Made by a program: the position numbers and the translations under genes. From JBEBBU01 sp041158225 (GTDB lineage Bacteria; Pseudomonadota; Gammaproteobacteria; Methylococcales; Methylococcaceae), in NCBI GenBank assembly GCA_041158225.1, contig JBEBBU010000115.1:1-34794 (forward strand): a stretch of 34,794 nt of DNA, read 5' to 3'. Shown here piece after piece: positions 1 through 8,202 of this stretch; position 1 is the stretch's first letter; each line of letters starts with the position of its first letter. A model generated the notes under the pieces. It saw only the letters and a program-made list of their open reading frames with translations. It was not told the DNA's origin and made no database searches.

Positions 1-1
1 G

Positions 2-964
2 CTATGCAGGATTGTGGATACCATAGAAGATGAACCTGCCATTGACGGGGAACAGAAGCGCTCGTTCTGCCGCCTGTTCGCCGCAGTCGTCAGGGGCGAA
101 GCTGACGCTGGCCATCTGGCCAGAGAACTGGCCCCGCTTCTCTCCAGCCAGACACTGGCTACCGAACACGAACTCATCGCCGTGATGCCTCGAGTGATCC
201 GCATCACCCACAGTTTCGATCCCGAGCAGAAACAGGCGCTGTCCAAGTGTGTGGAGATCATGTCTCAGGGCATGGCAGATTTCCAGAGCCGCGACCTGAC
301 TACGGGATTGGGTACGCTGCAGGAAATGGGCGACTACTGTTACTATGTCGCCGGCGTCGTGGGCGAGATGCTTACCCGCCTTTTCTGCCACTACTCGCCT
401 GAAATTGACCGGCATCGCGATGAAATGATGCGCCTGTCCGTGTCTTTTGGTCAGGGACTGCAGATGACCAATATCCTCAAGGATCTGTGGGACGACCACG
501 ATCGTGGCGTCTGCTGGCTGCCCAAGGATATTTTCGTCGGAACCGGCTTTGATCTGGCCAATCTGCATCCTGGTCATCGCAATGAAAGGTTCAAGGCAGG
601 CTACAGAATCCTGATTGGCATCGCTCTGGGGCACCTCGAGAATGCATTGCGTTACACCATGCTCATTCCTCCCCATGAATCCGGTATTCGCCAGTTCTGC
701 CTCTGGGCACTGGGCATGGCCGTGATGACACTCAGAAAAATCAACAGTCATCTTGATTTCAGTACCTCTGCAGGCGTCAAGATCAGCCGGCGCACAGTAC
801 ACGGCACGGTATTCGTCAGCCGCCTGACTCACCGCTGTGACTTCCTGCTGGGTCTTGCCTTTTCTGCCGCCAGCCTCGGATTACCCAGGGCTGCACAGGA
901 TCTGATCCTGATCAATCCACCCCGATTAACCCCAATGCACTCCAGTGAGCATCTGCCTCACTGA
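2..964 (+). CDS. sqs: Squalene synthase, 5' end cut by window edge
   Basis: Condenses two farnesyl diphosphates into squalene, the substrate of the cyclase encoded next. The reading frame is open from base 2, so the start and roughly the first 40-50 residues lie outside the window; the GTG at 14 is inside the conserved first motif region and is not a credible start. The first aspartate-rich motif (DTIEDEP, bases 17-37) and the second (DLWDDHDRG, from base 482) are both present, with the YCYYVAGVVGE segment between them. The exact DTIED form and the NILKDLWDD context resemble the one-enzyme, eukaryote-like squalene synthases more than the HpnC/HpnD pair. It ends 23 nt before the cyclase start, so the two are probably cotranscribed. 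Function is confident from the motifs; the subfamily assignment is from memory of family patterns. Confidence 0.88.
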   Translation, partial: LCRIVDTIEDEPAIDGEQKRSFCRLFAAVVRGEADAGHLARELAPLLSSQTLATEHELIAVMPRVIRITHSFDPEQKQALSKCVEIMSQGMADFQSRDLTTGLGTLQEMGDYCYYVAGVVGEMLTRLFCHYSPEIDRHRDEMMRLSVSFGQGLQMTNILKDLWDDHDRGVCWLPKDIFVGTGFDLANLHPGHRNERFKAGYRILIGIALGHLENALRYTMLIPPHESGIRQFCLWALGMAVMTLRKINSHLDFSTSAGVKISRRTVHGTVFVSRLTHRCDFLLGLAFSAASLGLPRAAQDLILINPPRLTPMHSSEHLPH

Positions 965-987
965 AATTCAATTCAGGGAACGCGTTC

Positions 988-2955
988 ATGTTGAAAGAAT
1001 CCGCTGCCGTAGCCGCCATGGAACAGACCATGAGTGTGACCATGGAAGAATCCACCATTGATGCCAGCATCCGCAGGGCGAAAGATGGCATGCTGGCCTT
1101 GCAGCATGCTGAAGGCTATTGGGTGTTTGAACTGGAAGCTGACTGCACCATTCCTTCCGAATTCATCCTGTTCATGCATTGCGTCGATGAAATTGATGAA
1201 CTGCTACAGCACAAGATCGCACGATTCCTGAGAGCCCATCAGTCCAAGGATGGCAGCTACCCACTTTTCCGTGGAGGAGCAGGTGACATCAGTTGCACCG
1301 TCAAGGCTTACTATGCGCTCAAACTGGCCGGTGATTCGGCAGATGCGCCTCACATGGTACGCATGCGTGAATGGCTGCTCGCTCAGGGCGGCGCTGCCCG
1401 CTCCAATGTTTTCACCCGTATCATGCTGGCCATGTTCCAGCAGATCCCCAGACGTGGTGTGCCTTTCATGCCAGTCGAGGTGATGCTTTTCCCCAAATGG
1501 TTTCCTTTCCATCTGGATAAGATCGCCTACTGGTCACGCACGGTCATGGTACCTCTGCTCCTGCTGTACAGCCACAGGATTACTGCGGTCAATCCGCTGG
1601 GGGTTTCGGTACGCGAACTGTTTACTGTCGATCCTGACCTTGAGCAGGATTATTTCTCTCATGTGAAAACACCTCTGGGCAAGACGGTGCTCAGACTGGA
1701 GAGAATCGGTTTTGCGCTGGAACGCTTCATACCAGCCGCCCTGCGCCGCAAGGCCACCAAGGCTGCGTTTGACTGGATGGTACCCCGCATGAATGGCGTG
1801 GACGGTCTGGGTGCCATCTATCCGGCCATGGCCAACAGCTATGTGGCGCTTAAATACATTGACAACCAGGCAGATGCCTCGGTCGTGAAAGAAGCCAAGC
1901 AATCGGTTGAAAACCTGCTGGTCATTCATGGCGACACCGCCTACTGCCAGCCCTGCGTGTCCCCCATCTGGGATACCGGTCTGACTGCGCTTGCGCTGCA
2001 GCAGATGCGCAGACATGGCCAGGATGATGCTGTGGATGCTGCACTGGAGCATGCACTTGACTGGCTGCTGGGCAAACAGATTGATCCCGATGCCCCGGGT
2101 GACTGGCGTGTCAACTGTGCACCTGACCTGAAGGGTGGTGGCTGGGCTTTCCAGTTCAACAACAGCTATTACCCGGATGTGGATGATACAGCAGTGGTGG
2201 CGCTGGCCCTGCAGCAGTCGGGTAATCCCCGCTACCGGGAGTCAGTGCGCCTTGCTGCTGACTGGATTGCCGGCATGCAATCCAGAAATGGTGGTTATGG
2301 CGCTTTCGACGCCGACAATGACCACTACTACCTTAACCATGTTCCGTTTGCGGATCATGGCGCCCTGCTGGATCCACCTACGGCTGATGTCAGCGCCCGC
2401 TGCGCCATGTTCCTTGCATCAGTGCGCGCTGAAAGGCCCGATCTCGAACCCGTCATTGCCCGCACCATCGAGTACCTGCGCAAGGAACAGGAAGCCGATG
2501 GCTCCTGGTTTGGACGCTGGGGCACCAATTACATCTATGGTACCTGGTCCGTATTGATGGCTTACGACGCTGTAGGCATCAGTCGTGAAGACGAAAGTGT
2601 CAGACGCGCTGTAGCATGGCTGAAAAGTGTACAGAGAGAAAATGGCAGTTGGGGTGAAGACAATCTCAGCTATCACGATACCAGCTATCGTGGACAGTTC
2701 CATCACGGCAGTGCCTTCCATACGGCCATCGCCCTGATCGGCCTGATCTCGGCCGGTGAGCAGCATTCGCCTGAAGTGCGCAAGGGGGTAGATTATCTGC
2801 TGTCCATCCAGCTGAATGACGGCTTGTGGAACGACGAATATTTCAATGCCCCTGGTTTTCCGCGGGTGTTCTACCTCAAATATCACGGTTATGCGCGCTT
2901 CTTCCCATTGTGGGCGCTCTCGCTTTACCGCAACCAGACAGCCATGCCAGCGTGA
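988..2955 (+). CDS. shc: Squalene-hopene cyclase
   Basis: Cyclises squalene to hopene/hopanol at the inner membrane, the committing step of hopanoid synthesis. The 655-residue length is usual for the family. The catalytic acid motif DVDDTA is at residues 397-402, and several QW repeats are visible, among them the segments DGSYPLF near the N-terminus, NGGYGAFDAD, DGSWFGRWG, ENGSWGEDN and DGLWNDEY near the C-terminus. The ATG at 988 is preceded by a CAGGGA-like ribosome site about 8 nt upstream. The stop overlaps the GTG start of the next gene (GTGA at 2952-2955), indicating translational coupling with the HpnG-type gene. Nothing is missing from the active site. Called hpnF in hopanoid nomenclature. 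Confidence 0.97.
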   Translation: MLKESAAVAAMEQTMSVTMEESTIDASIRRAKDGMLALQHAEGYWVFELEADCTIPSEFILFMHCVDEIDELLQHKIARFLRAHQSKDGSYPLFRGGAGDISCTVKAYYALKLAGDSADAPHMVRMREWLLAQGGAARSNVFTRIMLAMFQQIPRRGVPFMPVEVMLFPKWFPFHLDKIAYWSRTVMVPLLLLYSHRITAVNPLGVSVRELFTVDPDLEQDYFSHVKTPLGKTVLRLERIGFALERFIPAALRRKATKAAFDWMVPRMNGVDGLGAIYPAMANSYVALKYIDNQADASVVKEAKQSVENLLVIHGDTAYCQPCVSPIWDTGLTALALQQMRRHGQDDAVDAALEHALDWLLGKQIDPDAPGDWRVNCAPDLKGGGWAFQFNNSYYPDVDDTAVVALALQQSGNPRYRESVRLAADWIAGMQSRNGGYGAFDADNDHYYLNHVPFADHGALLDPPTADVSARCAMFLASVRAERPDLEPVIARTIEYLRKEQEADGSWFGRWGTNYIYGTWSVLMAYDAVGISREDESVRRAVAWLKSVQRENGSWGEDNLSYHDTSYRGQFHHGSAFHTAIALIGLISAGEQHSPEVRKGVDYLLSIQLNDGLWNDEYFNAPGFPRVFYLKYHGYARFFPLWALSLYRNQTAMPA

Positions 2956-3710
2956 CCTGCGTCGGCATTCTGGTTCCACTGGTCAGCGAACTGGCTACGC
3001 TGTCGCCATTACGGCTAAAACAGGCACATATTCACCGCATGAATACCTCTACGCTGGTATGTCTTGCGGGTATGGGACAGGAAGCCTCATCCCTGGCCAC
3101 CATGGCGCTTCTGGATGCGGGTGCGACCCATCTGTTAAACTGGGGCTGCTGTGGCGCACTGGATAAGGCACTGAAGCCGGGGACACTTTCACTCCCTCCC
3201 TCGGTTATTTATCAGGATGCGATGTATAAGAGTGATCCTGCCTGGCACACACGCCTGCATATGACACTGCAGTCAGCGCTGCACACGGACGCTCAGGGTC
3301 TGCTGTTCAGTAGCACCACTGTGCTGCCGGATGGCTCCAGCAAACTTGCAGCCCGTGAGGTCACAGGAGCTGTTGCCGTGGACATGGAAAGTGGCGCCAT
3401 GGCGCATATAGCCTCTGCAAACAATATTCCTTTCGCCGTGCTGCGCGGCGTCGCTGATGGCGTCGGGCATACCATACCCGCCACGGTCTCCGCAGCACTC
3501 GGCCCTACTGGACAAATAAACGGACTGAAGCTGATGGCTGGCATTCTGGGTGCTCCCCGGGATTTGCCCGCACTGCTTCAGCTTGGATACCGATTCAGCC
3601 TCGCCGCCAGATCGCTGAAAAAGGCGGCAGATTTACTTGAGAATGCAGACTGGTGCCACCGCCCGTCTGACCAGATCAGGCATTCTCCAACTGTCACTGG
3701 ACAACCATGA
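2952..3710 (+). CDS. hpnG: Hopanoid-associated phosphorylase/nucleosidase (HpnG-type)
   Basis: Member of the MTA/SAH nucleosidase fold. HpnG removes adenine from adenosylhopane to give ribosylhopane, or its phosphate, on the way to bacteriohopanetetrol. With the GTG at 2952 as start (252 aa) the three residues expected for catalysis in this fold are in place: E13 near the N-terminus, E146 in AVDMES and D169 in RGVADG. The frame is open further upstream, to 2826, but that extension lies inside the cyclase gene and has no family resemblance, so the start overlapping the cyclase stop is chosen. The stop overlaps the hpnN start (ATGA at 3707-3710). Flanked by cyclase and HpnN, which supports the HpnG reading over a housekeeping MTA nucleosidase. 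HpnH, its usual partner, is not in the window. Confidence 0.85.
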   Translation: MTCVGILVPLVSELATLSPLRLKQAHIHRMNTSTLVCLAGMGQEASSLATMALLDAGATHLLNWGCCGALDKALKPGTLSLPPSVIYQDAMYKSDPAWHTRLHMTLQSALHTDAQGLLFSSTTVLPDGSSKLAAREVTGAVAVDMESGAMAHIASANNIPFAVLRGVADGVGHTIPATVSAALGPTGQINGLKLMAGILGAPRDLPALLQLGYRFSLAARSLKKAADLLENADWCHRPSDQIRHSPTVTGQP

Positions 3711-6355
3711 GCACAAAAAAAACCAATATCCTGTTACGCCTGATTCACTGGTGGGAAGCTGACATACTGCAGCATCCCTGGTGGGTACTGGTGGTCACGC
3801 TGGCGGCCAGCGCGCTTACGCTGAACTACGTGATGAACAACCTGACAGTCAATACCGACACGGCTGCCATGATTTCCACGGAAGTGCCCTTCCAGAAAAA
3901 CCGCCTGCGTCTGGAAAATGCCTTCCCTCAGGATGTCTCCTCCATTGTTCTGCTGGTAGAAGGCAAGACACCGGAACAGACGAATCTGGCCGTAGATACC
4001 ATTACCCAGTCGCTGCAGGGCAGGATGGAACATCTGCTTTCCGTGCATGTACCGGATGGCAGCAGTTTTTTCAGGCAGAACGGACTGCTTTATCTATCGC
4101 CACAGGAAATCGACAGGATTGCTGATGATCTGGCCAATGCCCAGCCTTTTATAGGCCGCCTCAGCCAGGATAACAGTCTGAGAGGCATCTTCGGCCTGCT
4201 CGGGCAGGCACTGCAGCCCGCCAATCAGGAGGCCATGGATATCAGGCCACTGCTGCTCAATATCCGCAAGGTGCTGGATAACGGATTCAGCGACACGCCT
4301 GTCAAGCTGTCCTGGCAGCAGATGATGATGAATCAGGAGGATGGCAAGCTTGGCATCACCAAGCGCTTCATCCTGATCCACCCCAGACTCTACTATGAGG
4401 CCATAGCACCTGCAGAAAAAGCGCTGGCCGCTGTGGATGACGCACTGGCTGAAGCCATGCGCATCACCGGCAAGGGCGTCACCGTCCATAAAACCGGTGA
4501 AGTCGTCATGGAATACGAAGAAATGCAGACCGCTTCCCAGAGTGTGGGTAATGCCGGCATTGCCTCCATGGTCATGGTCTGCATGACACTCTGGCTGGCT
4601 TATCGCTCCTTCAGGCTGATGTTTGCCACCTTTGCCACCCTCAGTCTTGGACTGGTCTTTTCCCTTGGCTTTGCCACCTTGGCGATTGGCCAGCTGAACC
4701 TGATATCCATTTCCTTTGCGGTACTGTTCATCGGCATGGGGGATGCCTATTCCTCGCATTTCTGTCTGCGTTACCGCGAACTGCGCCTCCGCGGGATAAG
4801 CCAGCGTGATGCCCTGAAAGACACGCTGACCTCCACTGGCACCTCACTGATGCTGTGTACGCTGACAGCGGCCATTGGCCTGTATGCCTTCATCCCGACC
4901 AATTACACTGGCGTTGCCGAACTCGGCATCATTGCCGGCACCAGCATGTTCATTGCGCTGGCCACCACCTTCACAGTGTTGCCGGCCATCATGAATCTTC
5001 TGCCCTATCACGCACCGCAGAAAAAACAGGCCGGCGCTAAAACCCATCCTCTGGCTGAAGCCCTGCTCTCTAACTGGCCGCTGAAACGCGCAGGCGGTAT
5101 CCGGATGATCACCCTTATACTGGTGGCAGCCGCACTGCCCCTGATGTCGAAAATCGTGGTTGATTTCAACCCGACCAACCTGCGTGATCCTAATACCGAA
5201 TCGGTCAAAACCTTCCGCTACCTACTCTCCTCCAAAGATACCTCTCCCATGACCATCAGTTCGCTGGCAACATCAGAACAGGAAGTGAGGGAACGGAGTG
5301 CTGCATTTGAGAAACTGCCTACCGTCGACAAGGTCATCAGCATTCTTGACCTGATCCCCACCCAGCAGCAGGAAAAGCTTGAGCGTCTGGGAGAACTCAA
5401 CCTGATCATGGCTGGGCAACTGAAAAAGTTTCCAGCTCCCAATGCAAATGGCGCCACGCTGCCTGCCTTGAAGAATTTTCTTGCCGCCATTCACCAGAGC
5501 CTGGCGCTGCACGAGGATCCAGCACTGGAAGAACTGGCGCTATCCCTTTCCCGCTATCTTGGCAAACTGGAGTCGCTGGATGAGAGTGCCCGCAAAACAG
5601 CGCTGCTGAAACTGCAGGACGATCTCATAGGCAATCTGCCTGCCACCATCCAGCGTCTGGACGAATCGCTCAATGCCACTGAAATCACCATGGCATCGCT
5701 GCCTGATGATCTGCGCGCGCGCTGGCTGAGTGCTGACGGCCAGTATCGTATTCAGGTTACGCCTGAAAAGGATCTGAATGATCTGGAAGCACTCCGTGAA
5801 TTCATCAAGAGTACACAGACGGTCGATGCCAATGTGACCGATGTTCCTGTGACCTATCTGGAATCCATGGACGAAGTGGTCAAGGCCTTTATTGAAGCCT
5901 TCAGCATCGCCCTAGGTACCATTACCCTGCTGCTTTTCGTGGTATTTCGCAATATCCGCGATACGGCGCTGGTACTGCTGCCACTCATACTCGCATCACT
6001 TTTCACTGCGGCACTGACAGTTCTGCTCAAGGTACCCTTCAATTTTGCCAACATTATCGCCCTGCCGCTGATGTTTGGCCTTGGCGTGGATAACGGCATC
6101 CATATGATGCACCGTCTACACTATCTGGAAACCACCGAGGGCAAGCTGCTTGAAGGCAGTGAATCACAGGGCGTATTCTTTGGCGCACTCACCACAGTCT
6201 TCAGTTTTGTGAGTCTGGCATTTACGCCCCATCCAGGCATGTCATCGCTTGGCACCCTGCTGGCGCTGGGCCTTGTACTTTCCCTGGTCTGCGCCCTGAT
6301 TGTCCTGCCAGCATTCAGCGCCTGGAAAAACAGTACGCTGAGTCAACGCATCTAA
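3707..6355 (+). CDS. hpnN: Hopanoid transporter HpnN, RND/MMPL family
   Basis: Inner-membrane RND-superfamily exporter that moves hopanoids toward the outer membrane. The 882 residues show the expected duplicated layout: one N-terminal membrane helix (about 25-45), a periplasmic loop, a bundle of helices about 290-430, another single helix about 470-490, a second loop, and a final bundle about 740-875. Each bundle carries the family's acidic signature: GMGDAYSSHF with D346 in the first, GLGVDNGIH with D795 in the second. The start overlaps the upstream stop by 4 nt. The gene lies between hpnG and hpnO, which together with the size and sequence separates it from drug-type RND pumps. No frameshift or truncation is seen. 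Confidence 0.93.
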   Translation: MSTKKTNILLRLIHWWEADILQHPWWVLVVTLAASALTLNYVMNNLTVNTDTAAMISTEVPFQKNRLRLENAFPQDVSSIVLLVEGKTPEQTNLAVDTITQSLQGRMEHLLSVHVPDGSSFFRQNGLLYLSPQEIDRIADDLANAQPFIGRLSQDNSLRGIFGLLGQALQPANQEAMDIRPLLLNIRKVLDNGFSDTPVKLSWQQMMMNQEDGKLGITKRFILIHPRLYYEAIAPAEKALAAVDDALAEAMRITGKGVTVHKTGEVVMEYEEMQTASQSVGNAGIASMVMVCMTLWLAYRSFRLMFATFATLSLGLVFSLGFATLAIGQLNLISISFAVLFIGMGDAYSSHFCLRYRELRLRGISQRDALKDTLTSTGTSLMLCTLTAAIGLYAFIPTNYTGVAELGIIAGTSMFIALATTFTVLPAIMNLLPYHAPQKKQAGAKTHPLAEALLSNWPLKRAGGIRMITLILVAAALPLMSKIVVDFNPTNLRDPNTESVKTFRYLLSSKDTSPMTISSLATSEQEVRERSAAFEKLPTVDKVISILDLIPTQQQEKLERLGELNLIMAGQLKKFPAPNANGATLPALKNFLAAIHQSLALHEDPALEELALSLSRYLGKLESLDESARKTALLKLQDDLIGNLPATIQRLDESLNATEITMASLPDDLRARWLSADGQYRIQVTPEKDLNDLEALREFIKSTQTVDANVTDVPVTYLESMDEVVKAFIEAFSIALGTITLLLFVVFRNIRDTALVLLPLILASLFTAALTVLLKVPFNFANIIALPLMFGLGVDNGIHMMHRLHYLETTEGKLLEGSESQGVFFGALTTVFSFVSLAFTPHPGMSSLGTLLALGLVLSLVCALIVLPAFSAWKNSTLSQRI

Positions 6356-6375
6356 GCTATTGAGGATTGACACCC

Positions 6376-7764
6376 ATGACCCTTATCCGTGATCTGCTCC
6401 TGGAACACCAGGGAGAAAACTTTGAACTGCACGAAAAGCACCTGAATGCACAGATGGTCAAGGTTCTCAAGACCATCGGCTATGACAGGACTTATGTACG
6501 TGCAGAGGGCCCTTATCTGTACGATGACCATAACCAGCAGTATCTGGATCTACTGAGTGGTTTTGGCGTCTTCGCTCTTGGTCGCAATCATCCGCGCATT
6601 ATAGAAGCGCTCAGGGATGTACTGGAAAGCAGCCTGCCTGATATGGTACAGATGGATGTATCCCTGCTCAGCGGCATCCTGTCGGAAAAAATACTGGCCA
6701 AGTGTCCGCCGGGACTGAGCCGGATGTTTTACTGCAGTTCTGGCGCCGAAGCCGTGGAAGCAGCCATCAAGTTCGCCCGTTACACGACCAAAAGGGAAAC
6801 CATCGTCTACTGTGAGCATGGCTTCCACGGTCTGACCATGGGTGCACTGTCACTGAATGGCGAACGCGTGTTCAAGGATGGCTTTGGTGCTCTGCTGCCC
6901 CAATGCGTATCCATTCCCTTCAATGATCTGAAAGCCCTCGAAGAAGTGCTGGCAACCCAGGAAGTGGCTGCCTTTATGGTAGAACCCATTCAGGGCAAGG
7001 GCGTTAACATTCCGGACGATGACTATCTGCCTGAAGCTGCCCGGTTGTGCCAGAAATACGGCGCGCTGTTCGTGGCCGATGAAATCCAGACCGGTATGGG
7101 CCGAACCGGCAAATTCTGGGCTATTGATCATTATCCAGATATCGAACCAGACATGATACTGATGGCCAAGGCACTGTCAGGTGGTTTCATTCCTGTCGGT
7201 GCCGTCGCCATGAAAAAACATGTCATGGAAGCGGTATTCAACCGCATGGATCGCGCCGTCGTGCATGGCTCCACGTTCTCCAAGAACAATATGGCCATGG
7301 CAGCCGGCATTGCGACACTCGATGTGCTTGATCAGGAAAAACTGGTCGAGAATGCTGCAAGCATGGGTAACCTGCTGCTTGATGGTTTCAGGGGACTCGC
7401 AGATCGCTATGAGCTGCTGCATCATGTCAGGGGACGTGGGCTGATGCTGGCACTGGAGTTTGGTCCTCCGCGAAGCATGACCCTCAAGGCAACCTGGAGT
7501 CTGCTGGAAACCGCCAACAAGGGACTGTTCAGCCAGATGGTCACCATTCCCCTGTTCAAGAATCACCGGATACTCAGTCAGGTGGCTGGACACGGGATGA
7601 ATGTGGTGAAACTGCTACCGCCTCTGGTGATCAACGAACAGGATGTGCAGTGGATACTCAAGGCCATGGATGAGGTTGTCGCTGACTGCCACAGGCCAGG
7701 AGCTGTATGGGATCTGGGAAAAAACCTGACCACCCATGCCCTCAAATCCAAAGCTGGCCAGTGA
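6376..7764 (+). CDS. hpnO: Hopanoid aminotransferase HpnO
   Basis: Class III PLP-dependent aminotransferase. In hopanoid loci HpnO aminates the side chain to give aminobacteriohopanetriol-type products. The cofactor-binding aspartate is D235 in VADEIQTGMGRTG and the Schiff-base lysine is K265 in MAKALSGGF, 30 residues apart as usual for this class. The ATG at 6376 is chosen because TGAGGA at 6361-6366 lies 9 nt upstream; a TTG at 6367 in the same frame touches that site and cannot use it. 462 aa, a typical length of about 460. The position after hpnN makes a hopanoid substrate much more likely than ornithine or acetylornithine, which sequence alone would not exclude. Followed 33 nt later by copC on the same strand. 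Confidence 0.9.
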   Translation: MTLIRDLLLEHQGENFELHEKHLNAQMVKVLKTIGYDRTYVRAEGPYLYDDHNQQYLDLLSGFGVFALGRNHPRIIEALRDVLESSLPDMVQMDVSLLSGILSEKILAKCPPGLSRMFYCSSGAEAVEAAIKFARYTTKRETIVYCEHGFHGLTMGALSLNGERVFKDGFGALLPQCVSIPFNDLKALEEVLATQEVAAFMVEPIQGKGVNIPDDDYLPEAARLCQKYGALFVADEIQTGMGRTGKFWAIDHYPDIEPDMILMAKALSGGFIPVGAVAMKKHVMEAVFNRMDRAVVHGSTFSKNNMAMAAGIATLDVLDQEKLVENAASMGNLLLDGFRGLADRYELLHHVRGRGLMLALEFGPPRSMTLKATWSLLETANKGLFSQMVTIPLFKNHRILSQVAGHGMNVVKLLPPLVINEQDVQWILKAMDEVVADCHRPGAVWDLGKNLTTHALKSKAGQ

Positions 7765-7797
7765 GCCTCTGCCCTGTCATCCCGAACCGGAACCCGC

Positions 7798-8196
7798 ATG
7801 ATCAAATCGACTGTTTATCCTAAAGCTTCCAGTCTGTCAGCAGTAATCATCAGTCTGGCTCTTCTGGCACCACTGGCTGCGCATGCCCACGCGGTGGTCA
7901 CCGAGCACTCGCTGAAAACTCATCCCGTACAGCCGCATCATGCGACTGAAGTACAGCTGATGTTCAATTCTGGCGTAGAACTCGCACTTTCCAGGGTTTT
8001 CCTTGTGAGCAAGGGTGATGTTTACCTGCCGGTAGACATGAGCAAGGGTAAAAAACAGGGAGAAGTCATTATTCACCTCCCTCCGCTGGAACCCGGTGAC
8101 TACGCTATCAAATACAAGGTGTTTGCAGCGGATGGTCATTTTACGGAAAACGCCCTGCGCTTCAGTGTGGGCAGCCAGTCTCATTCACCGAGGTAA
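7798..8196 (+). CDS. copC: Periplasmic copper-binding protein CopC
   Basis: Small secreted beta-barrel protein of the CopC/YcnJ family that carries Cu(II) in the periplasm. 132 aa. A Sec signal peptide covers about residues 1-30, with a cleavage pattern AHA before HAVV. Cleavage there leaves His31 as the mature N-terminus, and D112 with H114 in the ADGH motif complete the known CopC Cu(II) site (N-terminal His, Asp, His). No methionine-rich Cu(I) site is visible, so it looks like a Cu(II)-only type. It lies 33 nt after hpnO and 6 nt before copD, so it is probably cotranscribed with both. The ribosome site is weak (CCGGAACCC). Confidence 0.85.
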   Translation: MIKSTVYPKASSLSAVIISLALLAPLAAHAHAVVTEHSLKTHPVQPHHATEVQLMFNSGVELALSRVFLVSKGDVYLPVDMSKGKKQGEVIIHLPPLEPGDYAIKYKVFAADGHFTENALRFSVGSQSHSPR

Positions 8197-8202
8197 GCCA
8201 GC

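Noticed and set aside
2..832. 276-codon minus-strand frame opposite squalene synthase
   Set aside because: Shadow of the squalene synthase coding strand, without domain or start signals.
2826..2951. Upstream extension of the HpnG-type gene
   Set aside because: It lies inside the cyclase gene, shows no family resemblance, and a GTG overlapping the cyclase stop gives an N-terminus with the catalytic glutamate at the expected place.
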